Source of the DNA: Mycetocola tolaasinivorans
Lineage (GTDB): Bacteria > Actinomycetota > Actinomycetes > Actinomycetales > Microbacteriaceae
Assembly (NCBI RefSeq): GCF_003667565.1
Contig: NZ_RCUX01000008.1
Coordinates: 62,001-126,000 of the forward strand
Direction: 5' to 3'
DNA: 64,000 bases
Shown: positions 7,873-15,638 of the stretch, in pieces
How the letters are laid out: each line of letters begins with the position of its first letter
Position numbering within the stretch: the first letter of the stretch is position 1
Program-made: the position numbers and the translations under genes
Notes under the pieces: generated by a model
The model's input: only the letters and a program-made list of their open reading frames with translations
Database searches by the model: none
What the model was told of the DNA's origin: nothing

Positions 7873-10692
7873 CTACACCTCCGTCAGGAGATGTCCCTTC
7901 GGCTCCCGGGTAACTATGGGGATAATTTCCTTTTCGATACGGCGTCGAGTCGTCGGCTGGCTCAGTAAAATATCGCTCAGTTTCGCATCAACTATACGAG
8001 CAACTTTCTCGATCTCCAGAGCATGCTCCAACGGTTTCAAAGAACCGTGAGGCTGCGTTGCCGCATTCAGAGCATTGTTGAGCTGTTCCACTTCTTCGGA
8101 CGAGAGTTCCTCGCAACGGTCTTCAGGCAGGCGACCGTTTGCACTCTCGCCAGATAGAACTCTTGGCTCCGGCTGTACTTGAGAAATCCCCCGTACGCGA
8201 GATTCAGAGACCTTTAGATCATCACAAACCGTGATCCACTGGTTGAGAATCATGTTCGCCAACTTGCCCTCCGGACTAGCGATACCCCGCCGCGCACGGA
8301 GTGCGGATGACACCGTGGAACAAGAGTTTTCATTGGTAGCGGCGATTCTCACAAGGGCATACGTCAAGTCCTGGACATATACCCCCGCGCCTGGCTTAAG
8401 TGCTTGATCGACGAGCCTTGCAAGCCAACGAGGACGCGCGCGTGCCATCCCGTCATCCAAAATATCAAGAGCTAGTCGCGGACCGGCAGGAAAACTCAAG
8501 CTGAGTCGTTCAGCAGCGTCGCTGTCTACGGTCTCGATAGTTTCGATAACGAGCTCCTGCAAGTGCACTCCCGGTCTTACGAACAAACCTCCAGCTGCGA
8601 AGAGCCAGGTATTTCGCCAATGAGGACTAGCACCGATGATCTGAAGCCTTCTCTCGACGATTGCATCGGTCGAACTCGTGAGATATTGGCCAGCCATGTA
8701 CTCTTGCAGACTTCGTACGTCAAAGCCATATCCTTCAGTTCCATGCGGTGCCAGTAGCACGAGTCGATGTGTCGCCGCGTTCTGAATATCTTTGAGTAAT
8801 CTTCGATCCGCCGACTCGGGACGATATCCCTCCCGTTCTAGAGCTGCCCAAGCAATATCTTGCAGCTCTTGGTGGCTGATTACCGAACGTGTTGTTTCGC
8901 CCTTCTCCGCGCGGATCTGTAATGTGATCCCAACTTGATGATGGATCCCTTGAATAAGAGTTTCGTGGTCTCGAATAAGGGTGCTGTGCCCACCGAATTT
9001 TTGCTTCTCTCTCGCCAGAATGGTGTGGAAGTACCCATCGAATAGGCTGAAACGGTCAGGAGCCAATTCTCCAGATTGCTCCACGATAATAGTCAGGATC
9101 AAGACTTGTAGTGGGGTTCTCAATAAGTTCTCAAATGCTTCGTCTTCCGTAGCATTAATGAGCCGCCTTATGACCGCGTCACGTCGGTCATGATCACGAT
9201 CAAGGCGAACAGCTGTTACCTTTTTCCCATACTCTAATGCAGTATCCGGAGTAAGACTTGCGAGATCAATACGCTCAAACATGCTTTGGCCTATTTCCTC
9301 ATCGAATCCCAGCGGTCGAGTGGTGAGGATGATCACCACATCAGCGTTTTCCGCCTCACTGTCGTTTGCAAACTCTATGATCTGCTCGATGAGATTGTGC
9401 CGTACGACAGGATCCACGACTTCATCAAGACCATCAAGGACCAACAGCCAAGGCCAGCGGTTGCGCCATTTTGCAAGCAGGTTTGGTGCGATATCTCCAA
9501 CGTCTGACTTTGCACTTACATCTCGAGCGATACGTCGTATCAGCGTTGACGAAAGATCGACTGCGTCTTCTTGGGCATACTCAGCTAGATTGATCTGCAC
9601 CGGCCATCGGGGGTATGTCGGTGGTGTAACTCCCAGCTCTTGCAACGCTACGTCTGTTTCCGCGATTAGCTTGCGTTGGTCCTCGCTCAGATTACTCGAT
9701 TCACGCAAGAACGCTGCTCGATGCGCTTGAATTATCATCTTCGATAGGGTGGACTTCCCATTTCCCGGCTGTCCGGTGAGAACTATGTGCCTTGGCCTGG
9801 GAAACTGCGCGAATGAAGGCTTAAGCATCCGACCAGTTCGGTCAAGAATGTAGGGAATCGCGAATCGCCGACAAGGCTCTTGCGCACCGAAGGCATCTAG
9901 CTTGGGAACGAGCACAGGTAAGTCGACCGCTACTTTGTGCACGGGAAGCCCTTCAGTGCCGCTCGCACCTGCCTCATCAAAATAGATGCGCCCACCTGAT
10001 ATGAGCATTGTGCGAGCATGGTCCCTGAGCGCGCTCTCCAATGCACTTTCTGGAACAAGATTTAATAGCTTCGGGATCGCTGCAAGAATGTCGCCTGCGG
10101 TGAGAAAAGCGTTGAACGCCTGGCGAACGCCTAAATGCGCATTGACTAGTGCGTCGATCTGATAATGATCCCAAAAGTACACTTGACGGATCTGAGAGAG
10201 CCTCCACGCCTGAAGTTGAAGTTCTGCCTGTTCATCTGCGTCTGTTGTGCCACTTGGTAGTGCCTGCGCTCTCGCTATGTATGCCTCAACCTTAGCTACG
10301 ATAGCGTCAAACCCACCGGTTCCAGGAAACGGAGTGAGTGCTACGTTTGTTACAAAAATCAAAGTGTTGGGAACCGTAGAGCGGTCCATATTCCGTGCCC
10401 AGTCTCCAAGCTCATCACGCACTTGTTTCCAAAGCCATGCAGCGTTGTCTTGATGCTTTGAAGAGGGCTCAGTGCGGAATTTGGCCTGAAAAACGGTGTA
10501 CCCATCGGCGCATTGGACTCCGTTGAGACCCGGTGTTGTCCACCGAAGTCTTCCTCGATGGATGTAGTCACGCCCACCATCACGCCCAGCGCCCATCGAA
10601 CGCACAGACTGGCCAAATTCGGCTACAGCGAGCGCTCCGACCAGATCTTGAAATCCAATAGCATCAAACCTCGACAAATCTACCAAAGACAC
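7873..10692 (-). CDS. NACHT NTPase with N-terminal restriction-endonuclease-like domain (candidate antiphage NLR)
   Basis: A protein of about 939 residues. Residues 1-100 look like a PD-(D/E)XK/Mrr-type nuclease: FDAIGFQDLVGALAVAEFG, then GRDGGRDY (about 36-43) and FQAKFR (about 68-73), giving the D...QxK core. A NACHT STAND module follows: Walker A GQPGNGKST (about 307-315), Walker B LLVLDGLDEV (about 416-425) and a sensor-like ILTTRP (about 454-459). The C-terminal third is helical and presumably the sensor. GTG 10692 is preferred because GGGAG lies seven bases upstream; a GTG at 10749 lacks one. In the bacterial NLR model the sensor detects a phage product and the nuclease degrades DNA. 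This function is inferred. Composition differs from the chromosome. Confidence 0.8.
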   Translation of the reverse strand: MSLVDLSRFDAIGFQDLVGALAVAEFGQSVRSMGAGRDGGRDYIHRGRLRWTTPGLNGVQCADGYTVFQAKFRTEPSSKHQDNAAWLWKQVRDELGDWARNMDRSTVPNTLIFVTNVALTPFPGTGGFDAIVAKVEAYIARAQALPSGTTDADEQAELQLQAWRLSQIRQVYFWDHYQIDALVNAHLGVRQAFNAFLTAGDILAAIPKLLNLVPESALESALRDHARTMLISGGRIYFDEAGASGTEGLPVHKVAVDLPVLVPKLDAFGAQEPCRRFAIPYILDRTGRMLKPSFAQFPRPRHIVLTGQPGNGKSTLSKMIIQAHRAAFLRESSNLSEDQRKLIAETDVALQELGVTPPTYPRWPVQINLAEYAQEDAVDLSSTLIRRIARDVSAKSDVGDIAPNLLAKWRNRWPWLLVLDGLDEVVDPVVRHNLIEQIIEFANDSEAENADVVIILTTRPLGFDEEIGQSMFERIDLASLTPDTALEYGKKVTAVRLDRDHDRRDAVIRRLINATEDEAFENLLRTPLQVLILTIIVEQSGELAPDRFSLFDGYFHTILAREKQKFGGHSTLIRDHETLIQGIHHQVGITLQIRAEKGETTRSVISHQELQDIAWAALEREGYRPESADRRLLKDIQNAATHRLVLLAPHGTEGYGFDVRSLQEYMAGQYLTSSTDAIVERRLQIIGASPHWRNTWLFAAGGLFVRPGVHLQELVIETIETVDSDAAERLSLSFPAGPRLALDILDDGMARARPRWLARLVDQALKPGAGVYVQDLTYALVRIAATNENSCSTVSSALRARRGIASPEGKLANMILNQWITVCDDLKVSESRVRGISQVQPEPRVLSGESANGRLPEDRCEELSSEEVEQLNNALNAATQPHGSLKPLEHALEIEKVARIVDAKLSDILLSQPTTRRRIEKEIIPIVTREPKGHLLTEV

Positions 10693-11137
10693 TGGTGCGC
10701 TCCCTTTCGCCTTGCTTTGTGGCAATGCTAACGCACAGGTGTCTTCCACAGTTGCTATGGCCGCCTTAGCGACCCCTGCGCAATTGACGCCAATAGGGAT
10801 CTATCCGCAATATGGGTCCGACAGTGTACGCCCTTACACGGAGGACTCCGCTTGCCACACGATCTTGCCAAGCTCGGAGCTGAAGGATTAGTTACTCGCT
10901 TTGTTGCATCGATTACGTTGCACAGCAGCCGGGCGCACGGACCCAGACCAGGTTTCCCACTAGCGTGACTTATAGAGGCGAGCCGGGAGAAACGAAAAAG
11001 TTGAGCAATGTTTGGTCGCTGAAGTCGGCCCCACCGCCCGTTCTCGTTTCATCCCAACGACAACGTTATGCCGCTGCTTCAAGCTACGAACCGTTCGATT
11101 TAGACTCTGGAATCGAACAGCACTGAAATTGCTAGCA
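10693..11137. other. Intergenic stretch of the island with one inverted repeat
   Basis: No convincing coding sequence is visible on either strand. A perfect 8-bp inverted repeat (GTTCGATT at 11093-11100 and AATCGAAC at 11111-11118, 10-base spacer) lies just beyond the 3' end of the frameshifted gene and may terminate it, though no T-run follows. The rest presumably holds the promoter of the NACHT gene. Confidence 0.5.
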
Positions 11138-11805
11138 TCACGCTGCGAGTTCATACCTTTGCTCGTTGAGCAGGGCCACCGCGACTTCGAGGAGCTCGGC
11201 GACGAAGAGCACCAACTCAGCGAGAAGGCTTTCACCGGCCTCAAAATGGGCACCGCCCTCATGGATGCCAGTAAGCCCCGATTCTTGCGCGAACCGGATC
11301 GTTGAGATTAACTGCCCGTGCGCGTGCGCTGAGGTGATCGCCCAAAACCAGAATGTGCGCAGAGTATTGCCGGGGATTCGATGGGCGGTTTTTTCGTGAT
11401 GGCGGAAGGATCGATCGTTCGTTCCTCAAGATATTCGTCGGGATCGAGTCCGATTGCCTGGGCTGAGGCCTGAATGATTAGTTTTAGAGCGGCCATTGCC
11501 TGTGCAGTCTTGTCGTCACCAAGACCTGCTTTGGCGAGATTCCTCACCAATTTTAATCCTTGTACGTACTCGATCTTCGCGATATCCACTGCGCGACTAA
11601 TGCGCTGGGCTGGGTCCGAGCCATCCAAAACCCAAATGTTCTCGACGCGTCCTTCGACTACCGGCCGAAACAGGGTGGAGTCCGCTGCAAGATGTAGCAA
11701 GGATTCTGTCTCGTCTCCTTGGCTATCCGCGAGTTCTGCCGACGCCGAAAGATGGTCTGCTACAGAACCGATACGCCCTGCAATGATCATATGAGGGACA
11801 ATCAA
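11138..11805 (-). pseudogene. Unknown helical protein gene, frameshifted at a run of six A
   Basis: Two adjacent frames read as one protein of about 222 residues. Frame one (11805 to about 11389) includes ADSTLFRPVVEGRVENIWVL and LKLIIQASAQAIGLDPDEYL, ending at ITKK. Moving back one base at the A6 run (plus strand T6, 11389-11394) continues as TAHRIPGNTLRTFWFWAITS, then AHAHGQLISTIRFAQESG, to a TGA at 11138. The uninterrupted frame instead ends in a low-quality tail at 11308. The R..FW.....AHAHG pattern and early R..E motif resemble HEPN-like helical families, but no family is assigned. It could be a disrupted gene, a programmed -1 frameshift or a base-calling error. The start is uncertain (TTG 11805 or ATG 11790). 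Confidence 0.55.
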
Positions 11806-11806
11806 A

Positions 11807-11941
11807 TTACCGGAGACGCTGATCGGGTTCGACCGCTAACCCGGCGCGAGCTGCCGGTGCCCCTGCCGTAATCGGTGCTGCGAAATCACGAAAACCTACC
11901 ACAGCGCCACCGAGCACGGCAATCGGATTCTGAGTCGTCAT
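11807..11941 (-). CDS. Short ORF, possibly the displaced N-terminus of the next gene
   Basis: A 44-codon ORF starting with ATG at 11941 (MTTQNPIAVLGGAVVGFRDF) and ending with TAA at 11807-11809, immediately before and in a different frame from the ORF at 11805. The downstream frame is open back through SVSGNLIVPHMIIAG, so a single frameshift near 11815 would fuse the two into one longer protein. Alternatively it is a small translationally coupled ORF. No known family is recognised; it is Ala/Gly-rich. Confidence 0.3.
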   Translation of the reverse strand: MTTQNPIAVLGGAVVGFRDFAAPITAGAPAARAGLAVEPDQRLR

Positions 11942-12008
11942 GCGATGAGATTACCAGCACAGTAGGTCCGCAAATCGGAGTTCCGCGACTAACGCGAATA
12001 GTGATTTG

Positions 12009-12296
12009 CTACTCATCGGCAGTGTCCGCAAGAGCACGACTCGTAGTGGTGTTGCCGCCGAGTTCTCCGATTGCGCACATGATCTTGACTTCACGCGATG
12101 ATCCGACGCTCGATATTGGGACTTGAAAAGCCGCTCCAACAAAATCGCTGCAAGCAACGAGAATATTGAAGACGTTTGCGTCGCGCAGCTGGGCGCTTTA
12201 GCGGATCTTGGCTTGTTCAAGAGCCTGCATACCGCTGCCCCATTCCTTTCGACGCGGACCGTCCACACGCCGCCGCTGTGCTCCTGAAGAACTCAT
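12009..12296 (-). pseudogene. Small unknown gene interrupted by an in-frame stop
   Basis: From ATG 12296 a frame reads MSSSGAQRRRVDGPRRKEWG and on to MQALEQAKIR, meets TAA at 12198-12200, and then continues in the same frame with coding-like sequence: SAQLRDANVFNILVACSDF, VGAAFQVPISSVGSSREVKI, ending TTTSRALADTADE at a TAG (12009-12011). Total length would be about 95 residues. The second half has the residue variety of a real protein, which suggests one gene carrying a nonsense mutation. Function is unknown. It is on the same strand as the broken gene downstream, so the two may have formed one operon. Confidence 0.4.
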
Positions 12297-12678
12297 GTTG
12301 TAAAAACAATTCAATTTACAGGAACATGCAATACGCAGATTAACGTACCCCTCGGGACCTCCGAATTCATTTTTCGACGCGAGTTGATCGCAGTGGTTGG
12401 CAGGGGTGGCGTCACAGTACAGGGGGGCTAGACGCTCCGCTGATACCAAGAGAATCAAATCACAACCAGTGGCTAGGTGTCCTCAACATCTACTTCCGAC
12501 ACGTACAAATAACCGACGCAGGCGGTCTCGAGATGATGTCGCAAATCGTCGGAGCGAGAGCGCGATACAAACAATGCGATCAAACTCTGTATATACGAAG
12601 TCGAAGGCTTGGCGAACGAGCACCCGAAAATGATTGCATCAGACCTATAGTGAACCAAGCACGGCGTGCCTGCCACAG
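12297..12678. other. Island stretch without a confident gene
   Basis: About 380 bp downstream of the abortive-infection gene. A minus-strand frame over about 12473-12640 reads plausibly (PSTSYIQSLIALFVSRSRSD, then HHLETACVGYLYVSEVDVED) but has no good start of its own and begins inside the 3' end of the upstream gene, so it may be a remnant. The rest is A/T-rich and empty. Confidence 0.45.
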
Positions 12679-13593
12679 TCAGGGGCGTGGGCGCTCGTTC
12701 CAAGTGTCTGCTATGAATTGGGAAATCGCCACAGTCGAATTGAACACTAATTTGGCGTGGCGTGGCGTCGCAGGGCTGATAGTCCCAGACCCATGCCCAT
12801 CACCGATTGCGTTTCGAGCTTCAGCGATCGATTGTACGGTGGCAAAGAGGGAACGCATGGCCTTTTTCATTGCGGCACTTCCTCGAGAATCTCCAGCGAC
12901 AGAGTCTGCATTAATGCTCAGTTCAGCCGCGACCTTCGCGAAGAGCCCTGGAAGTTCATCGCGCTCAGAAAACTCAGCTCCAAGGTCCGCCAAGACGATT
13001 TTGCATTGACTCTCGATTAGGTTCTTGGAGGAGGCAATCGCGGACGATGGGTCAGCATGTAGATCACGGTCAATACGCTTCAAGTGCTGAAGCAACACTT
13101 CGTTCTGAGTGACGTCTAATGACTGAGCTAAAGGCAATCTGGCGACCGTGTGATACCCGGACACCTCACGCCACGAGTAGACAATCTGATTGCCGACGTG
13201 CCCGTTTTCACACAGCTCGAAGCCCTCCGGGCGTAGCGTGTTATTGTACGCGTCAACCATCACTGCTGCATCTGAAGAGTCGTTGCGCACGAGTGGATGT
13301 ACCGTCTCAACAAGGAAATTGAGAAAATTTGTGTCCGAGCCATCACGAAGGTGAAATCGATCATCTCCGAATACCCAGTCGTCTTCCCAATCATCGTTGT
13401 TCACGGTGTGCTGGTGAATATCGCCACTCGCGGACTTATAGCGGTGGTCTTTACTCGGGAGCGCTTGAAGGTCGTACAAGCGATTTAGAAACTCCGGATG
13501 CTGCAAACGGCCCGACCATCGAAATTCTGAGAGAGCGAGCCAATCAAACACATTGCTTCTAGTGAGGCGAGAGATACGCGATGGCGAGGGCAT
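12679..13593 (-). CDS. Abortive infection protein, AbiJ N-terminal-domain-3 plus Abi C-terminal (HEPN-like)
   Basis: A 304-residue protein. Residues about 35-150 match what I recall of the AbiJ-NTD3 domain: FLNRLYDLQALPSKDHRY, DIHQHTVNNDDWEDDWVF and FLVETVHPLVRND, then AYNNTLRPEGFEL. Residues about 185-297 are the Abi_C region: SSAIASSKNLIESQCKIVL and ARNAIGDGHG, where R260-x6-H267 has the HEPN RNase spacing. The expected role is growth arrest or RNA cleavage on phage infection; this is inferred from the family. The gene lies between the tRNA-Arg and the NACHT gene in the A+T-richer island. The ATG at 13593 has no strong ribosome binding site. Confidence 0.75.
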   Translation of the reverse strand: MPSPSRISRLTRSNVFDWLALSEFRWSGRLQHPEFLNRLYDLQALPSKDHRYKSASGDIHQHTVNNDDWEDDWVFGDDRFHLRDGSDTNFLNFLVETVHPLVRNDSSDAAVMVDAYNNTLRPEGFELCENGHVGNQIVYSWREVSGYHTVARLPLAQSLDVTQNEVLLQHLKRIDRDLHADPSSAIASSKNLIESQCKIVLADLGAEFSERDELPGLFAKVAAELSINADSVAGDSRGSAAMKKAMRSLFATVQSIAEARNAIGDGHGSGTISPATPRHAKLVFNSTVAISQFIADTWNERPRP

Positions 13594-13704
13594 GAGGGAA
13601 GGATAGCAGCGATTGAAATCGACCTACGATGGTTTGCACTCAACTTGAGTGGGCTTCCCAAGTCTGCAGAAAAGAATACAGTCGCAAAGTCAAAGGGCTC
13701 GAGG

Positions 13705-13737
13705 CTCCAACGCCGCACGTCTGAGTGCGCGTTGGGG
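13705..13737 (-). terminator. Hairpin 3' of tRNA-Arg
   Basis: CTCCAACG and CGTTGGGG arms (13705-13712 with 13730-13737) enclose a second stem CGCAC/GTGCG around loop GTCTGA. It lies 15 bases past the tRNA-Arg 3' end on the strand that transcribes the tRNA. A short T-rich stretch follows about 15 bases beyond. A terminator is likely; a recombination hairpin is an alternative. Confidence 0.45.
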
Positions 13738-13751
13738 CTTCGAACCTTAAG

Positions 13752-13824
13752 TGCCCCCGACAGGAATCGAACCTGCGACCAAGAGATTAGAAGGCTCCTG
13801 CTCTATCCTCTGAGCTACGGAGGC
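13752..13824 (-). tRNA. tRNA-Arg (anticodon TCT)
   Basis: The reverse strand folds as a 73-nt cloverleaf: acceptor GCCTCCG/CGGGGGC, D-stem GCTC/GAGC, anticodon loop CTTCTAA with TCT at the centre, and T-arm GCAGG-TTCGATT-CCTGT. The anticodon stem GGAGC/TCTCT is weak, with a terminal G-T and a C-T opposition next to the loop, which is unusual. The discriminator is A; CCA is not encoded. The accessory island begins at its 3' side, the usual side for tRNA-directed integration. Confidence 0.93.
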
Positions 13825-13937
13825 GGACGAAACAAGTGTAGCGCGAACGCCTCGGGGAGCGAATCAGGCGCGACAATGCGCGGGCATCCGAGGCAGGGTC
13901 GGGCGCGTCGCCCCGAACGCGGCGACGAGGGCGCGCG

Positions 13938-14153
13938 CTAGACGAAGAATGCCCAGATACCCGCCACGGCGGAGACCGCGGCGATGAGCAGCGCGATGGA
14001 GATCAGGATCGCGTGGACGCGCAGGAACGCGGTGGGCTTGCCCGCGGCATCACGTGCACGGGGGTCGTTCTTTACTCGGGTCCAGAACCGCGGCCACACC
14101 ACCACGTTGTAGACGGCGTTGATGAGCAGGAGAATCGCGAGCAGAGTAATCAC
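13938..14153 (-). CDS. Small conserved membrane protein, SCO4848 type
   Basis: A 71-residue protein with two hydrophobic helices: LLAILLLINAVYNVVVWPRF at the N-terminus and HAILISIALLIAAVSAVAGI at the C-terminus, joined by a basic loop with RVKNDPRARD. This layout and its position next to oligoribonuclease match the actinobacterial SCO4848 family, recognised from memory. The function is unknown. It is divergent from orn. Confidence 0.77.
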   Translation of the reverse strand: MITLLAILLLINAVYNVVVWPRFWTRVKNDPRARDAAGKPTAFLRVHAILISIALLIAAVSAVAGIWAFFV

Positions 14154-14210
14154 CCGCCCAGTCTAGGCGAAACCCGCGAATGTGTCGGCGGAGCGGGCTA
14201 ACATGAGGGC

Positions 14211-14831
14211 ATGGCAAATCTGGCGGACCGACTGGTCTGGATCGACTGTGAAATGACCGGCCTCGACCTCTCGGTCGACGAACTCGTAGAGATCGCGGTG
14301 GTGATTACCGACTTCGACCTCACACCGGTCGCGCCCGGGATCGACCTCGTCATCAAGCCCAGCGCCGCCGCGCTGGAGCAGATGGGCGAGTTCGTCACCA
14401 ACATGCACACCACCTCCGGGCTCATCACCGAGCTCGACGGCGGGCTCTCCCTCGAGGAGGCAGAGCGCCAGGTACTGGAATACGTGCGCACGTATGTACC
14501 CGAGGCGAAGAAGGCCCCGCTGGCCGGAAACTCCATCGGCACCGACCGTTCATTCCTTGCGAAGTACATGCCCGAACTCGACGACCACCTGCACTACCGC
14601 AACATCGACGTGTCCTCCATCAAGGAGCTCGCACACCGCTGGTACCCGCGGGTGTACTTCCGCTCCCCCGAAAAGGACGGCGGCCACCGCGCCCTCGCCG
14701 ACATCCTCGAGTCGATCCGTGAGCTCGCCTACTACCGCGCCGCCGCATTCGTGGCCGAGCCCGGCCCCACCTCGGACGAGGCAAAAGCCATCGCCGAGAC
14801 CGTGGTGGCAAAATACGCTCCGGAGATGTAA
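14211..14831 (+). CDS. orn: Oligoribonuclease
   Basis: A 206-residue DEDDh 3'-to-5' exonuclease that degrades 2-5-nt RNAs, including pGpG from cyclic-di-GMP turnover, to mononucleotides. The catalytic motifs are in order: WIDCEMTGLDL (Asp12, Glu14), NSIGTDRSFLAKYM with the second Asp, and GGHRALADI (His and final Asp). Length is normal for the family. ATG 14211 follows a short leader after the divergent membrane-protein gene. The chromosomal neighbour to the right is tRNA-His. Confidence 0.96.
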   Translation: MANLADRLVWIDCEMTGLDLSVDELVEIAVVITDFDLTPVAPGIDLVIKPSAAALEQMGEFVTNMHTTSGLITELDGGLSLEEAERQVLEYVRTYVPEAKKAPLAGNSIGTDRSFLAKYMPELDDHLHYRNIDVSSIKELAHRWYPRVYFRSPEKDGGHRALADILESIRELAYYRAAAFVAEPGPTSDEAKAIAETVVAKYAPEM

Positions 14832-14915
14832 TAGACTAATCATGTTGCACCGCGAGAAAAGAAACGCTTCGATTCGCAGCCAGTGAAAAGAAGCGCTATT
14901 ATCGAGTAGTGACAT

Positions 14916-14992
14916 GGTGGGTATAGCTCAGCTGGTAGAGCGCCTGATTGTGGTTCAGGAGGTCGCGGGTTCAAGCCCCGTTACTCACCCCA
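14916..14992 (+). tRNA. tRNA-His (anticodon GTG)
   Basis: Cloverleaf with acceptor GTGGGTA/TACTCAC, D-stem GCTC/GAGC, anticodon stem CCTGA/TCAGG around TTGTGGT with GTG, and T-arm GCGGG-TTCAAGC-CCCGT. The extra G at position -1 (14916) opposite discriminator C (14989), the hallmark of tRNA-His, is present, and CCA is encoded (14990-14992). TATTAT at about 14897-14902 could be its -10 box. Confidence 0.95.
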
Positions 14993-15002
14993 AGTAAATA
15001 TG

Positions 15003-15032
15003 AAAAGAGGAGCATATATTGCTCCTCTTTTT
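15003..15032 (+). terminator. Intrinsic terminator of tRNA-His
   Basis: Perfect 11-bp inverted repeat AAAAGAGGAGC ... GCTCCTCTTTT around a 7-nt loop ATATATT, ending in a T-run. It lies 10 bases after the tRNA. Confidence 0.9.
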
Positions 15033-15171
15033 GTTTTAACCGGAGAAATTCACCCTCGAACGACACGCCCGAGGCTCGAAAACCACCCCGGAGACGACAC
15101 GCCGACACCCGATCAGCGCCACGCCCGAGATGCTCATTTCGGTGCAAAATCCCGATAGGATTTTTTACGTG

Positions 15172-15519
15172 ATGGAAATGGATCCGGACGACTTCGAAGA
15201 CCTCGTCAACGACGTGTTTGACGCGCTGCCCGCGGAGGTCACCGACGGTCTCGAAAACGTCGCCATCGCCATCGAAGACCTCCCCGAAGACGGCAGCCTC
15301 GATCTCCTCGGCCTCTACCACGGCGTAGACCTCACCGAACGCGACCAGTACGGCTTCGGCGAGATGCCCGACCTGATCAGCCTCTACCGGCTCCCCCTGC
15401 TCGACTTCTGCGCCGACGAGGTGGATCTCCGCGAGCAGGTACGCGTCACCCTCGTGCACGAAATCGGCCACTACTACGGCATAGACGATGAGGAACTTCA
15501 CCGGCTCGGGTGGGGATAA
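15172..15519 (+). CDS. Zincin-like metallopeptidase family protein (PF06262 type)
   Basis: A 115-residue acidic protein of the small zincin-like family often annotated as metallopeptidase. The zinc motif HEIGHYYGIDDEEL (HExxH about residues 96-100, with a downstream acidic ligand) is intact near the C-terminus, ending HRLGW. The ATG at 15172 is chosen because GATAGGA lies about 11 bases upstream; an in-frame ATG at 15130 has no such site, and a second ATG at 15178 is possible. Its substrate is unknown for the whole family. Confidence 0.85.
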   Translation: MEMDPDDFEDLVNDVFDALPAEVTDGLENVAIAIEDLPEDGSLDLLGLYHGVDLTERDQYGFGEMPDLISLYRLPLLDFCADEVDLREQVRVTLVHEIGHYYGIDDEELHRLGWG

Positions 15520-15638
15520 CACTCGCTGTTAGTTTGGTGTTCGGCACGCCCCGCCTCCACACGGCACGGATGCGATTACGCTGACCCTAACGCGTCCACT
15601 CGGGGCACCACCAGCCCACCCGGAAGATGAGGAACGGC

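Noticed and set aside
11109-11118. A 10-base match (GTTCGATTCC, minus strand) to the T-arm of tRNA-Arg as an island attachment site
   Set aside because: Ten bases can occur by chance, the site lies inside the island rather than at its left edge, and no flanking identity is present.
12473-12703. A minus-strand frame after the abortive-infection gene as a separate gene
   Set aside because: It starts inside the upstream gene, has no usable ribosome binding site and no known motif; kept only as a possible remnant.
13645-13941. A plus-strand frame across tRNA-Arg
   Set aside because: It runs antisense through the tRNA gene and its product has no domain.
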